This document shows positions 50,250 to 59,717 of a stretch of DNA of 64,000 nt, piece after piece (within the stretch, counting starts at the first letter, position 1; each line of letters starts with the position of its first letter). This DNA is from Mesorhizobium sp. NZP2298 (lineage in GTDB: Bacteria; Pseudomonadota; Alphaproteobacteria; Rhizobiales; Rhizobiaceae). The stretch is from contig NZ_CP033365.1 in NCBI RefSeq assembly GCF_013170825.1, positions 7,266,001 through 7,330,000 on the forward strand. The letters run 5' to 3'. Made by a program: the position numbers and the translations under genes. Under the pieces are notes generated by a model. That model was not told where the DNA came from. It was given only the letters and a program-made list of their open reading frames with translations, and did not search any database.

Positions 50250-50303
50250 CGCCCCTCATCCGCCCTTCGGGCACTTTCTCCCCGTATAGTAACGGGAGAA
50301 GGA
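50250..50303. repeat. Interspersed palindromic element typical of rhizobial genomes
   Basis: CCGCCCTTCGGG and a larger palindrome with CTTTCTCCCCGT and ACGGGAGAAGG lie between lhr and the NlpC gene. From memory, elements of this form are found in many Mesorhizobium intergenic regions. A related GC-rich piece lies at about 50143-50190. Confidence 0.5.
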
Positions 50304-50309
50304 AGGAGC

Positions 50310-51170
50310 TTACGGCCGCCGAAACCCCGTCGGGCCGCCATAGAGGTAACCGATGCGGGCGATGGCATCCTTCAGCCCTTCGCGTGAGACCAGCATGGTG
50401 TGGCCATTGGCATGGATCATGGTCTCGGCATCGGTCATGACCGCGACATGACCTTTCCAGAAGACGAGGTCGCCCCGGCGCAATCCGGCATGGTCCGGGC
50501 CCGGATCGAGCGGCTCGCCGATGCTTGCCGCCTGCATGTCGGAATCGCGAAGCACGTCCCGGCCGGCCATGCGCATCGCCAGCTGCACGAGGCCCGAACA
50601 GTCAATGCCGAAGCCGGACGCGCCACCCCAAAGATACGGTGTTCCAAGAAAGGTCTCGGCCACCGCGACATAGTCGGCGGCGACTTCGCCGATTGGCCGC
50701 AAATGGCCCGCGATGATCGCCTCGCCAGAGGGCAGGACGGCATAGTACGTACCGCGCGTTTCGGCGCTCCCCGCCACGGTCACCATCGATCCCATTGATA
50801 GCCGTCCAGCGATCGGAAAGCGCAGATCCGGACCGGGGTAGAGGAAGGTGCGGGGCACCGAGACGATATGGGTGGGCGCGTGGTCCCGTCCGCCCAGCAT
50901 GGATGCGTTGACGTAGCCGACATAGCTATCGCGTTCGGCCTGGATCCAGGCCCAGCCTTCGGCTTCCTCGAAAACCAGCACATCGTCACCGAACAGGGCC
51001 TGCGTGTTGATGCCCGCGTCCGGCTTGGGCGCCTTGCGGATATCGGCCACCGAGGCCGAAATCCGCGCCGGCCGGCCGGCGACGAAACGGTCGGCGAGGA
51101 CCTCGCCCTTCAGCCTTGCGTCGGCAAGGTCGGAACGGAAAGCGTGAAGGCGGGCATCGTGAGCGGTCAA
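50310..51170 (-). CDS. NlpC/P60 family cell-wall hydrolase
   Basis: This 286-residue protein has two SH3-like segments in the N-terminal 140 residues, then an NlpC/P60 domain with Cys in IDCSGLV and His in KGHVAVM. These enzymes cut peptidoglycan stem peptides. There is no clear signal peptide. The start is TTG at 51170. It follows the MarR gene after 28 nt. Confidence 0.85.
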   Translation of the reverse strand: MTAHDARLHAFRSDLADARLKGEVLADRFVAGRPARISASVADIRKAPKPDAGINTQALFGDDVLVFEEAEGWAWIQAERDSYVGYVNASMLGGRDHAPTHIVSVPRTFLYPGPDLRFPIAGRLSMGSMVTVAGSAETRGTYYAVLPSGEAIIAGHLRPIGEVAADYVAVAETFLGTPYLWGGASGFGIDCSGLVQLAMRMAGRDVLRDSDMQAASIGEPLDPGPDHAGLRRGDLVFWKGHVAVMTDAETMIHANGHTMLVSREGLKDAIARIGYLYGGPTGFRRP

Positions 51171-51198
51171 ATCGGCAATCCGGTCAAATGGCTAGTGG

Positions 51199-51549
51199 TC
51201 AGATGGGCAGTTCGAGCGCCCTGGCGATGATACCATCGCCGAAGCGCTCGACAAAGAGCGCGCCCTCGACCGTTCGCTTGATCAGGACATTGCGCTTGTC
51301 GAGCTCGTCGCGATGGCGCGAGACCAGCTTCAGCGCGCCCATCGTGTCGAGCGCGCGGGTGATGACCGGCTTGGTGACGTTGAGGCGAGCGGCGAGCCCA
51401 CGCACCGTATGCGGCGGCGGATCGAGATAGATGGTGAACAGGATCGCCGTCTGGCGCATGGTCAGGTCGGGTGCGTCGTCGCGCACCTGCGACAGCATCA
51501 CCTGCTGCCACAGTCGCAAGGCCTGGCTCGGGCGCATCGCAATCGACAT
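51199..51549 (-). CDS. MarR-like winged-helix regulator
   Basis: The 116-residue protein has a winged helix with TVRGLAARLNVTKPVITRALD (about 47-67) and a basic wing. It is a short MarR-type regulator. An overlapping 269-codon minus-strand frame is a shadow. It lies between NlpC and aminopeptidase genes; targets are unknown. Confidence 0.78.
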   Translation of the reverse strand: MSIAMRPSQALRLWQQVMLSQVRDDAPDLTMRQTAILFTIYLDPPPHTVRGLAARLNVTKPVITRALDTMGALKLVSRHRDELDKRNVLIKRTVEGALFVERFGDGIIARALELPI

Positions 51550-51620
51550 CGCACAAGCATGACACCAAATTGTTTCGGTTCCGTTTCAGTTTCGGCGATT
51601 TGCCGGCTCTGTTGGCCGGC

Positions 51621-52985
51621 TCAGCCGAAACGCTTGGAAATGACCCGCTCCAAAGCCCTGATACCCTGGGCTTCGCCGCCAGCAGGGCCATGCGGGCGGT
51701 CGGCGGGGTTCCAGGCGAATATGTCGAAATGCGCCCAGCTCTCGGTCTTCTCGACAAAGCGCTTGAGGAACAGGGCAGCGGTGATCGAGCCGGCGAACCC
51801 GTCCGTGGTGACATTGTTGATGTCGGCGATCTTCGATGACAGTTTCGCATCGTAAGGCCGCCACAGCGGCATGCGCCACAGCGGATCCTCGACCGCGGCG
51901 GAAGCCGCGGCCAGATCCGAGGCCAGCGCCTCGTCACCGGTGTAGAAGGGCGGCAGATCGGGGCCAAGCGCGACACGGGCGGCTCCCGTCAGCGTGGCCA
52001 TGTCGACCAGGAGCTGCGGTTCCTCGTCGTCGGCGAGCGCCAGAGCGTCGCCCAGCACGAGCCTCCCTTCGGCGTCCGTGTTGCCGATCTCGACCGTGAT
52101 GCCCTTGCGGCTCGCCAGCACGTCGCCGGGTCGAAAAGCATTGCCGGCGATCGAATTCTCGACCGCGGGGATCAGCACCCGCAACCGCACGTTCAATCCG
52201 GCGGCCATGATCATGGAGGCCAGGCCAAGCACGTTGGCAGCGCCGCCCATGTCCTTCTTCATCAGCAGCATGCCGGATGACGGCTTGATGTCGAGGCCGC
52301 CAGTGTCGAAACAGACACCCTTGCCGACCAGCGTCACCTTCGGCGCGGCCTTCGGTCCCCATGTCATGTCGATCAGGCGCGGCGCGCCGGTCGAGGCACG
52401 GCCGACGGCATGGATCATCGGGAAATTCTGGGCGAGCAGGTCGTCGCCCTTGATGACAGAGACTTCGGCCTTATGAACACCGGCCAAGGTTCGCACCGCC
52501 TTCTCCAGATCGTCCGGTCCCATGTCGCTGGTCGGCGTGTTGACCAGGTCGCGTGTCAGAAAGACGCCATCGGCGATACGGCGAACACGCCCTGCGTCGA
52601 CACCGGCCGGCAGACGGAAGCGCAACGCCTTGCCCGACTTCTTGCCATAGCGGGTAAAGACATAGCCGCCGAGCGCCAGTGCGATTGCCGCGAGTTCCGG
52701 CTCGTTCGGCGTCGCGGCGAAATGCCAGTCGCCTTCCGGCAGGTTTTTGGACAATACACCGAGTGCCAACGCGCCGTCGCCGTCTCCAATGCCGAACAAG
52801 GCCCCGGCAAGCGCACCGTTTTGGCCGGGCACCGCCAGCGTCCTGCCTGCCTCGCCGGAAAAGCCGTTGGCCCTGGCCCAGGCCATCGTGGATGGCGCAA
52901 GGCCCGCGGCCTCCAGACCGTCCCTGGCCACCAGGTGCACCGGCAACGCGCCGTCCAATTTCTTCTCGACGAGTTCGACAGGCAT
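51621..52985 (-). CDS. Leucyl aminopeptidase, M17 family
   Basis: The 454-residue enzyme has the M17 signature NTDAEGR (with metal ligands) and VGKGVCFDTGGLD. It removes N-terminal residues from peptides in the cytoplasm. The ATG at 52985 has GGAG 8 nt upstream; the frame is open 37 codons further but lacks a site. The length is typical. Confidence 0.9.
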   Translation of the reverse strand: MPVELVEKKLDGALPVHLVARDGLEAAGLAPSTMAWARANGFSGEAGRTLAVPGQNGALAGALFGIGDGDGALALGVLSKNLPEGDWHFAATPNEPELAAIALALGGYVFTRYGKKSGKALRFRLPAGVDAGRVRRIADGVFLTRDLVNTPTSDMGPDDLEKAVRTLAGVHKAEVSVIKGDDLLAQNFPMIHAVGRASTGAPRLIDMTWGPKAAPKVTLVGKGVCFDTGGLDIKPSSGMLLMKKDMGGAANVLGLASMIMAAGLNVRLRVLIPAVENSIAGNAFRPGDVLASRKGITVEIGNTDAEGRLVLGDALALADDEEPQLLVDMATLTGAARVALGPDLPPFYTGDEALASDLAAASAAVEDPLWRMPLWRPYDAKLSSKIADINNVTTDGFAGSITAALFLKRFVEKTESWAHFDIFAWNPADRPHGPAGGEAQGIRALERVISKRFG

Positions 52986-53116
52986 TCGATGTTCTCCATG
53001 CCGAACCCAAACCGAGTCGGCGTTTCTTAACTCTCCGTTAGGGTTAACAGAATATTTCTGCGGGAGGGAAGATGGCCACGCAATGGCCGCGCGCATGAAT
53101 GGAGGCTTGGGTAGCG

Positions 53117-53938
53117 ATGCCGACCGACCGCACAGTGAATGCCAGGGGAAAACGGCTCGTCACCACGGCCCTCATGCTGGCGCTCGCGGCGGGCGTCGCC
53201 GGCTGTGGAACCGACAAGCTCACCACCGGCTCGATCGGCCGCACCGGCGGCAAGCCGCTTGCGACCATGTCGGCTGGAGAGTTGCACAGTGCGACGGCCG
53301 CCCTTGGCCAGTCCTACGCCAGGAACCCCAACGACAAGCGAATCGCGACCAACTTCGCGGCCGCGTTACAGATGGACGGCGATGCCGACCAGTCGCTTGC
53401 CGTGATGCGCAAGCTGGCGATCGCCTACCCCAAGGACCGCGACGTGCTCGCCGCCTATGGCAAGGCGTTGGCCGCCAATGGCCAGTTCGAAGCAGCGCTC
53501 GACGCCGTGCGCCGCGCGCAGACACCGGAATATCCTGACTGGAGGCTGGTGTCGGCGGAGGCGGCCATCCTTGACCAGATCGGCCAGAAGGACGACGCGC
53601 GCCAGCTCTACCGCAAAGCCCTCGAACTCAAGCCGAATGAGCCCTCGGTTCTCTCCAATCTCGGCATGTCCTATGTGCTGGAAGGGGATCTGCGTACCGC
53701 CGAGACCTATATGCGCTCGGCCGCCCAGCAGCCCGGCGCCGACAGCCGTGTACGCCAGAACCTGGCGTTGGTCGTCGGCCTGCAGGGCCGTTTCGACGAA
53801 GCCGAGAAAATCGCCTCGCAGGAGCTTTCGCCCGAACAGGCACAGGCCAATGTCGCCTATCTCAGGCAGATGCTGGCCCAGCAGAATGCCTGGAGCCAAC
53901 TCAAGGATCAGGACAAGGCGAAGCCGGCAACCAACTGA
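53117..53938 (+). CDS. tadD: TadD-like TPR lipoprotein
   Basis: The 273-residue protein has a lipobox (LAAGVAGC, Cys30) and TPR repeats (for example ARQLYRKALELKPNEPSVLSNLG). In Tad systems TadD is a pilotin-like lipoprotein for the secretin. It faces the tad cluster from the left, separated by a strong terminator. Confidence 0.8.
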   Translation: MPTDRTVNARGKRLVTTALMLALAAGVAGCGTDKLTTGSIGRTGGKPLATMSAGELHSATAALGQSYARNPNDKRIATNFAAALQMDGDADQSLAVMRKLAIAYPKDRDVLAAYGKALAANGQFEAALDAVRRAQTPEYPDWRLVSAEAAILDQIGQKDDARQLYRKALELKPNEPSVLSNLGMSYVLEGDLRTAETYMRSAAQQPGADSRVRQNLALVVGLQGRFDEAEKIASQELSPEQAQANVAYLRQMLAQQNAWSQLKDQDKAKPATN

Positions 53939-53962
53939 CAACGATTTCGCCGACAGACGTTG

Positions 53963-53990
53963 AAAGCCGCGCTGCATGCAGCGCGGCTTT
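53963..53990. terminator. Strong bidirectional terminator between tadD and tadC
   Basis: A 13-bp perfect stem AAAGCCGCGCTGC / GCAGCGCGGCTTT is followed by TTGACTTT. It lies between convergent tadD and tadC. Confidence 0.85.
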
Positions 53991-54018
53991 TGACTTTGGG
54001 CGAGGACCTGCCGGACTT

Positions 54019-55044
54019 TTACTGACTGGTCGACGCTGGCGCCCCGGAATGATCGCCAAAGATGCCGCGCTGGCTGACCTGGATGCCGGCGGGGCCCAGG
54101 ATGATGGCGAAAAGCACCGGCAGGAAGAACAGGATCATCGGCACGGTGAGCTTGGGCGGCAAGGCGGCGGCCTTCTTCTCGGCGGCGTTCATGCGCATGT
54201 CGCGGCTTTCGGCGGCAAGCACGCGCAACGCGTGCGCCACGGGCGTGCCGTAACGTTCGGCCTGGACGAGCGCCTGCGAGACCGATTTGACCGATTCCAG
54301 GCCGGTGCGGCTGGCAAGATTCTCATAGGCCTGCTTGCGTTCCTGCAGATAGGAGAGCTCGGCGTTGGTGAGGATGAACTCTTCCGCCAGAGCCACCGAC
54401 TGCGCGCCGATCTCGTCGGCAACCTTGCGCAGCGCGGCTTCCACCGACATGCCCGACTCGACGCAGATCAGCATCAGGTCGAGCGCATCAGGCCACGCCA
54501 TCTGAATCGACTGCTTGCGCTTGGTGGCGCGGTTGTTGACATAAACGACCGGTGCGTAGAAGCCGCCATAAGCAACGAGGACGCAGACGAACAGCCGCAC
54601 GACCAATGGTTTGTCCGGTAACCCTCCAAGCACGAATATGTAGACCAGGGCCAGCGCGAAGCCGACAAAAGGCAGCACGAGACGAAAGAAGAGAAATCGC
54701 GTCAGCGGGTTCTGCCCGCGAAAGCCGGCGACCTTGAGCTTCTGCAAGGTGTTCTCGTCGGCCAGGGCGCGCCGCAGGTCGAGCCGGTCGACAATGTTGC
54801 GCATGCCTTCCGACTGTTGCTCGCGCAGGCCTTTGCGGCGGCGATCAGCATCGCTAGCAAGCCGAGCACGCTGCTTGGCGCGAAGCTCGTCGCGCTCCAG
54901 CGCGACCGACTTCATGCGCGCCTTGAGCTGGTTGCCGCCAAGCGCCGGCAGCAGTGTAAAGACGGTCGCGAACACGGCGATGGCGACCAGCACCGCGATC
55001 AGAAACGCCGGATCCGTCAGAGACTTGACGACTTGTTCACTCAT
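54019..55044 (-). CDS. tadC: Tad pilus inner-membrane protein TadC
   Basis: This 341-residue GspF-fold protein has about four helices. The C-terminal VPMILFFLPVLFAIILGP is typical. With TadB it forms the platform that the CpaF ATPase drives. It is 9 nt downstream of tadB. Confidence 0.88.
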   Translation of the reverse strand: MSEQVVKSLTDPAFLIAVLVAIAVFATVFTLLPALGGNQLKARMKSVALERDELRAKQRARLASDADRRRKGLREQQSEGMRNIVDRLDLRRALADENTLQKLKVAGFRGQNPLTRFLFFRLVLPFVGFALALVYIFVLGGLPDKPLVVRLFVCVLVAYGGFYAPVVYVNNRATKRKQSIQMAWPDALDLMLICVESGMSVEAALRKVADEIGAQSVALAEEFILTNAELSYLQERKQAYENLASRTGLESVKSVSQALVQAERYGTPVAHALRVLAAESRDMRMNAAEKKAAALPPKLTVPMILFFLPVLFAIILGPAGIQVSQRGIFGDHSGAPASTSQ

Positions 55045-55053
55045 GCCGCGGCC

Positions 55054-56067
55054 CTAGACATCAAAGTTCATCATCTTGCGCATCACGAAGATGCCAATCG
55101 ACATCCAGACGGCGGAAACGCCGAGGATCAGATTGCCAACACTGGTGTTGAACAGCGGCATCAGGTAGAGCGGGCTCGATAGGTAGACCAGGAAGGCGAC
55201 GATGAAGGGCAGCGCGCCGATGATGGCGGCCGACGCCTTCGCCTCCATGGACAGCGCCTGGACCTTGGCCTTCATCTTCTTGCGGTCACGAAGCACGCGC
55301 GAGAGGTTGCCCAGCGCTTCGGACAGATTGCCGCCGGCCTGCGACTGAATCTGGATGACGATGCCGAAGAAACTCGCCTCGGTGCATGGCATGGTTTCGG
55401 GCATACGCAGGGTCGCATCGGGGATCGACAGGCCCATCTGCTGCGAATCGACGATGCGACGAAACTCGGTCTTCACCGGCTCCGGGGATTCGTTGGCGAT
55501 CAGGCGCACGGCATCATTCAGGGGCAGGCCGGACTTGACCGCGCGCACGATGATGTCGAGCGCATTTGGAAATTCGTTGAGGAATGCCTTGACGCGCCGG
55601 GCGCGGCGAAATGAGACGAACCAGCGCGGCAGGCCGAGCGCACCGGCCAACAGCACGCCTGGCAGGACAAGCATCGGCGCCCCGGCCATGAAGGCGACCA
55701 CGGTCAGCGCGAGGCCGCATATGGCGGAATAGATGTAGAAGCGCTCGATCGAAACCTTCATGCCGGCCTGGCGAAGCTGGGCTTTGAGCGGCGGCTTCTT
55801 GACGGCGTTGTCCTTGGTTCTCTGCTTCTCGTCGAGGTCCTTCAGCGAATCCTGTACCGATTTACGGCGCTTGGCCGCATCCGCCGCGCGGTCGCGCGTG
55901 GCCTTGACGATGGAACGGTCGGTCTCCGCGGCCTTGATGGTTTCAAGCCGCTTGCCGGCCTGTTTCTCATTGCTGATCTGGTTGAACAGGAACGCATAGG
56001 CGACCGCGCCGGCGCTGAAGCCGGCGAGCACGACAAAAGCCAATACGGTGCCGTCAATTCCAAACAT
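55054..56067 (-). CDS. tadB: Tad pilus inner-membrane protein TadB
   Basis: A 337-residue GspF-fold protein. N-terminal helix (LAFVVLAGFSAGAVAYAFL), a basic charged region, then the F domain (LNEFPNALDIIVRAVKSG) and C-terminal helices. It forms the platform with TadC. Confidence 0.88.
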   Translation of the reverse strand: MFGIDGTVLAFVVLAGFSAGAVAYAFLFNQISNEKQAGKRLETIKAAETDRSIVKATRDRAADAAKRRKSVQDSLKDLDEKQRTKDNAVKKPPLKAQLRQAGMKVSIERFYIYSAICGLALTVVAFMAGAPMLVLPGVLLAGALGLPRWFVSFRRARRVKAFLNEFPNALDIIVRAVKSGLPLNDAVRLIANESPEPVKTEFRRIVDSQQMGLSIPDATLRMPETMPCTEASFFGIVIQIQSQAGGNLSEALGNLSRVLRDRKKMKAKVQALSMEAKASAAIIGALPFIVAFLVYLSSPLYLMPLFNTSVGNLILGVSAVWMSIGIFVMRKMMNFDV

Positions 56068-56096
56068 CGACCAGAACCTTCACGCCGGCGGATACG

Positions 56097-57602
56097 TCAG
56101 TCAGCACGTTTCTCCATCGCCTCGAGCGCAGTGGCGAGGCGCTGTTCCTCGCCGTAGTAACGGGCTCGATCCCAGAAATGCGGGCGGCCGATGCCGGTCG
56201 AGACGTGCTCGCCCAACAGCCTGCCGTTGGCGTCCTCGCCCTTGATGTTGTAGAGGACGATATCCTGGGTGATGATGACGTCGCCTTCCATACCGATCAC
56301 CTCGGTGATGTGGGTGATGCGGCGCGATCCGTCGCGCAGACGCGCCGCCTGGATGATCACGTCGATGGAGCCGACGACGATCTCGCGCACGGTCTTCTGC
56401 GGCAGCGAATAACCGCCCATGGCGATCATGGATTCAATACGGTTCAGGCATTCGCGCGGGCTGTTCGAGTGGATCGTTCCCATCGAACCGTCATGGCCGG
56501 TGTTCATCGCCTGCAGAAGGTCGAACACTTCGGGTCCGCGCACTTCGCCGACGATGATGCGCTCGGGCCGCATGCGCAGGCAGTTCTTGACCAGATCGCG
56601 CATCGTCACTTCGCCTTCGCCCTCGAGGTTGGGCGGGCGGGTTTCCAGGCGCACGACATGCGGCTGCTGCAGCTGCAGTTCGGCCGAGTCCTCGCAAGTG
56701 ATGACGCGCTCCTCACGGTCGATGTAGTTGGTCAGGCAGTTGAGCAGCGTCGTCTTGCCCGAGCCGGTGCCGCCCGAGATGACGATGTTGCAGCGAACGC
56801 GGCTGATGATCTTGAGAACCTCGGCTCCCTGCGGGGAAATGGCGCCGAACTTGACCAGCTGATCGAGCGTCAGCTTGTCCTTCTTGAATTTTCGGATGGT
56901 CAGTGCGGCTCCATCGATGGAGAGCGGAGGCGCGATGACGTTGACGCGGGAGCCGTCGGGAAGGCGTGCGTCGCAGATCGGGCTGGATTCATCGACACGG
57001 CGGCCGACCTGGCTGACGATACGCTGGCAGATGTTGAGAAGCTGCTGGTTGTCGCGAAAGCGAATGCCGGTCTGTTCGACCTTGCCGTTGACTTCGATAT
57101 AGACGTTCTTCGACCCGTTGACCATGATGTCGGCGATGTCGTCGCGTGCGAGCAATGGCTCGAGCGGCCCATAACCAAGCACGTCGTTGCAGATGTCATC
57201 GAGCAGTTCCTCCTGCTCGGCAATCGACATCGCGAAGTTCTTGATCGCGATGATATCGTTGACGATGTCGCGGATTTCCTCGCGCGCGCTTTCGGGTTCG
57301 AGCTTGGCGAGCTGCGAGAGGTCGATCGTGTCGATGAGCGCCGAGAAAACCTGGCTCTTTGTGTCGTAGTAGGTTTCGCTCTTTTCGCGACCCCGCTTCG
57401 CCTCCGGCGCGATGGGCGGCGCTTCGACCGCGCGGCGAGCCGGCGGAGCGACAGGTGCGCCTGGCTGCGGCTGTGCCGCGGGCCGGGCCAAAACCGCCGT
57501 ATCCGCTGAACCCGCGGGCGGCGGCGCGGCCGGCGCAGGTGCTGGCTGGCGGAATTCCGGCGTGAACCGGTTGCCGTCGTCGTTGCCTCTTTTACCGAAC
57601 AT
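56097..57602 (-). CDS. cpaF: Tad pilus assembly ATPase CpaF/TadA
   Basis: The 501-residue GspE-family ATPase has Walker [14 protein letters not shown], Asp box, [12 protein letters not shown] and the Walker B. It powers pilin extrusion. A Pro/Ala-rich N-terminal 60 residues precede it. Confidence 0.92.
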   Translation of the reverse strand: MFGKRGNDDGNRFTPEFRQPAPAPAAPPPAGSADTAVLARPAAQPQPGAPVAPPARRAVEAPPIAPEAKRGREKSETYYDTKSQVFSALIDTIDLSQLAKLEPESAREEIRDIVNDIIAIKNFAMSIAEQEELLDDICNDVLGYGPLEPLLARDDIADIMVNGSKNVYIEVNGKVEQTGIRFRDNQQLLNICQRIVSQVGRRVDESSPICDARLPDGSRVNVIAPPLSIDGAALTIRKFKKDKLTLDQLVKFGAISPQGAEVLKIISRVRCNIVISGGTGSGKTTLLNCLTNYIDREERVITCEDSAELQLQQPHVVRLETRPPNLEGEGEVTMRDLVKNCLRMRPERIIVGEVRGPEVFDLLQAMNTGHDGSMGTIHSNSPRECLNRIESMIAMGGYSLPQKTVREIVVGSIDVIIQAARLRDGSRRITHITEVIGMEGDVIITQDIVLYNIKGEDANGRLLGEHVSTGIGRPHFWDRARYYGEEQRLATALEAMEKRAD

Positions 57603-57625
57603 GATCGACTACCGACCCCACTGCG

Positions 57626-58915
57626 TCACTTCTTGTTGCGTGAGAGCTTGCCGAGCAGACTGCCCAGGCCAACCTTCTTTTTTGTCCTGATCTCGCTGCG
57701 GCCGGTCAACACATGAGCAATCTCATTGATCATGGCCACAACCGGATTCTTGGCATCCATCTCGCCGAGCATGCGCCCATTGTTGGCTGCATTGCCAAAA
57801 AGCAACGGGTCAAAGCCGATGACCGACATCGGCGTCAGGCCGAGCGGCTCGGCGAAATCGGACGGCGAGATTTCCGGCCGCTTGGGGACGCCGGCCTGGT
57901 TGATGATGAGCTTCGGCGGCGGGTCGTTGGGACGAAGCCGCTTCAGCATGTCGACCAGGTTCTTGGTGTTGCGCAGATTGGCCAGTTCCGGCGTCGCCGT
58001 GATGACGATCTCGTCGGCCTTGACCAGCGTGTTCTTTGCCCAGCCCGTCCAGACATGGGGAACGTCCAGCACCAATAGCGGCACACTGCGCTGAGCGGTA
58101 TCGACAAGCTGCGCGAAGGCATCGGGATCGAAGTCGTAGACGCGTTCCAGCGTCGAGGGCGCCGCGAGCAGCGACAGGTGCTCCGCGCACTGGGTCAGCA
58201 GCCGGTCGAGATAGACTTCGTCGATGCGTTCGGGCGAAAACACCGCTTCGGCGATGCCCTGTGCCGGATCCTGGTCGAAATTGATATTGGCCGTGCCGAA
58301 GGCGAGGTCGAGGTCGGCAACGACGACCTCGGACTTGAACAAGGAGGACATTGCCCAGGCTACATTGTGGGCGATGGTGGAAGAGCCGACGCCGCCCTTG
58401 GCACCGACAAAGGCCATCGAACGGCCGAGTGGCTCGGCCTCAGGGTCGACGAAAATCGACGACACGACACTGACGATGTCGGCCATCGACACCGGCGCGA
58501 TGACATATTCGGAGATGCCGGAGCGGATCAGCTCGCGATAGAGACCGACGTCGTTGTAATGGCCGATAACCACCACTTTCGAGGATGGATCGCAGTGTTC
58601 CGAGAGCTGGGCGAGCTGCTCCAGCAATTGCTTGGGTTCGCTGCGTGACTCCAGCAGGATCAGGTTCGGCGTCGGTGCCGACTGATAGAATTCGATGGCG
58701 GTGGGAACACCGCCCATATGGACCTTGAGATGCGCCTTGGTCATGCGGCGATCCTCGCCGGCGCGCTCGACCGGATTGGCAACGCCCTCGGTCTCGCAGA
58801 ATGCCTGGATCGAGATGCGGGGGACCGGCCGCAAGGCCTGCATCGCGGCGATGTCCTGCGGTGAGGTGTCACCGCCGTCCACGGTGGCGTCATAGGCAAG
58901 GTTGCTCATGGTCAT
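57626..58915 (-). CDS. cpaE: Tad pilus localization ATPase CpaE/TadZ
   Basis: The 429-residue protein has a receiver-like N-terminal part, then a ParA/MinD-type ATPase with deviant Walker A GAKGGVGSS and VVADLDLAFGT. It positions the Tad apparatus at the pole. Confidence 0.88.
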   Translation of the reverse strand: MTMSNLAYDATVDGGDTSPQDIAAMQALRPVPRISIQAFCETEGVANPVERAGEDRRMTKAHLKVHMGGVPTAIEFYQSAPTPNLILLESRSEPKQLLEQLAQLSEHCDPSSKVVVIGHYNDVGLYRELIRSGISEYVIAPVSMADIVSVVSSIFVDPEAEPLGRSMAFVGAKGGVGSSTIAHNVAWAMSSLFKSEVVVADLDLAFGTANINFDQDPAQGIAEAVFSPERIDEVYLDRLLTQCAEHLSLLAAPSTLERVYDFDPDAFAQLVDTAQRSVPLLVLDVPHVWTGWAKNTLVKADEIVITATPELANLRNTKNLVDMLKRLRPNDPPPKLIINQAGVPKRPEISPSDFAEPLGLTPMSVIGFDPLLFGNAANNGRMLGEMDAKNPVVAMINEIAHVLTGRSEIRTKKKVGLGSLLGKLSRNKK

Positions 58916-58965
58916 GCTCTTTCCGTGGCCTGTTCTTTCCGTGTCTTCTCTTTCCCAAGGGCGGC

Positions 58966-59703
58966 TTAGTAGGTCACTTCCGAATTGCCGAGGAATTCAT
59001 CCGAAATGCCCCTGTTGCGGTAGACATCGATCACCGCGCCACGATTTTCCGCGTCGATAGTGGTCTGCTTGCGCGGTCCGAGCAGGTCGGACGGGTTCGC
59101 AACCTGGGCGGCGAGATTGTTCTGATAGGAGCAGCCAAAGTCGGCATAATGCTTGTTCTCCGACGTCTCCGCCAGATCGTCGGGCCAGCGTCCGCATTTG
59201 TCGGTCTGGGCTCTCACCGCGATATAGGAGACGCGAACCGGGGCCGATGTCTCGCTCGATCCAGCCTGATAGGAAACCACGACGATCCGGTTGCGCTTGA
59301 CGCCGCTGGCGACCGCCAGCCGGGCGAAATCGCGGCCGGCCGCCGACGCGGCGACCTGATTGGCTGATCCGCTGGGGATCTGGATCGTCAATGTCGGAGC
59401 GGCACTCTTGTCATAGCCGTCGAGGAAACCGAGCAGCGTGTCGCGCTGCGAACCGGTCATGCCACGGTCGCCGGCGCCGACAGGAAGATCGATCTTCTGG
59501 TTCTTCTCCGCGATCACGATCGGATGGTTGGTGCGATAGTCGTCCGGAATGGCACCCACGGTGATGCTGTCGCGCTGGGCGCAACCGGCCAGCAAGGCCG
59601 TTGCCGCCGCCGCCAGGATCGAGAGCGCCCGCAGGCTGGCCCGTGAACGGCCGGTGCGCATCGTCGTGGCGATGCTCCTTGTGTTCAACGCTGACTGAGA
59701 CAT
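58966..59703 (-). CDS. cpaD: Tad pilus lipoprotein CpaD
   Basis: A 245-residue lipoprotein with lipobox LLAGC (Cys41). The ATG at 59703 has GGGGAAG 5 nt upstream and is preferred to the GTG at 59721. CpaD acts at the outer membrane with the secretin. Confidence 0.85.
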   Translation of the reverse strand: MSQSALNTRSIATTMRTGRSRASLRALSILAAAATALLAGCAQRDSITVGAIPDDYRTNHPIVIAEKNQKIDLPVGAGDRGMTGSQRDTLLGFLDGYDKSAAPTLTIQIPSGSANQVAASAAGRDFARLAVASGVKRNRIVVVSYQAGSSETSAPVRVSYIAVRAQTDKCGRWPDDLAETSENKHYADFGCSYQNNLAAQVANPSDLLGPRKQTTIDAENRGAVIDVYRNRGISDEFLGNSEVTY

Positions 59704-59717
59704 GTCCGCTTCCCCAT

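Noticed and set aside
51167..51976. 269-codon minus-strand frame over the MarR gene and the aminopeptidase end
   Set aside because: The MarR-like frame has a clear family pattern; this one is low-complexity Arg/Pro/Ser.
56178..57509. 443-codon plus-strand frame opposite cpaF
   Set aside because: Antisense to a clear ATPase gene; composition artefact.
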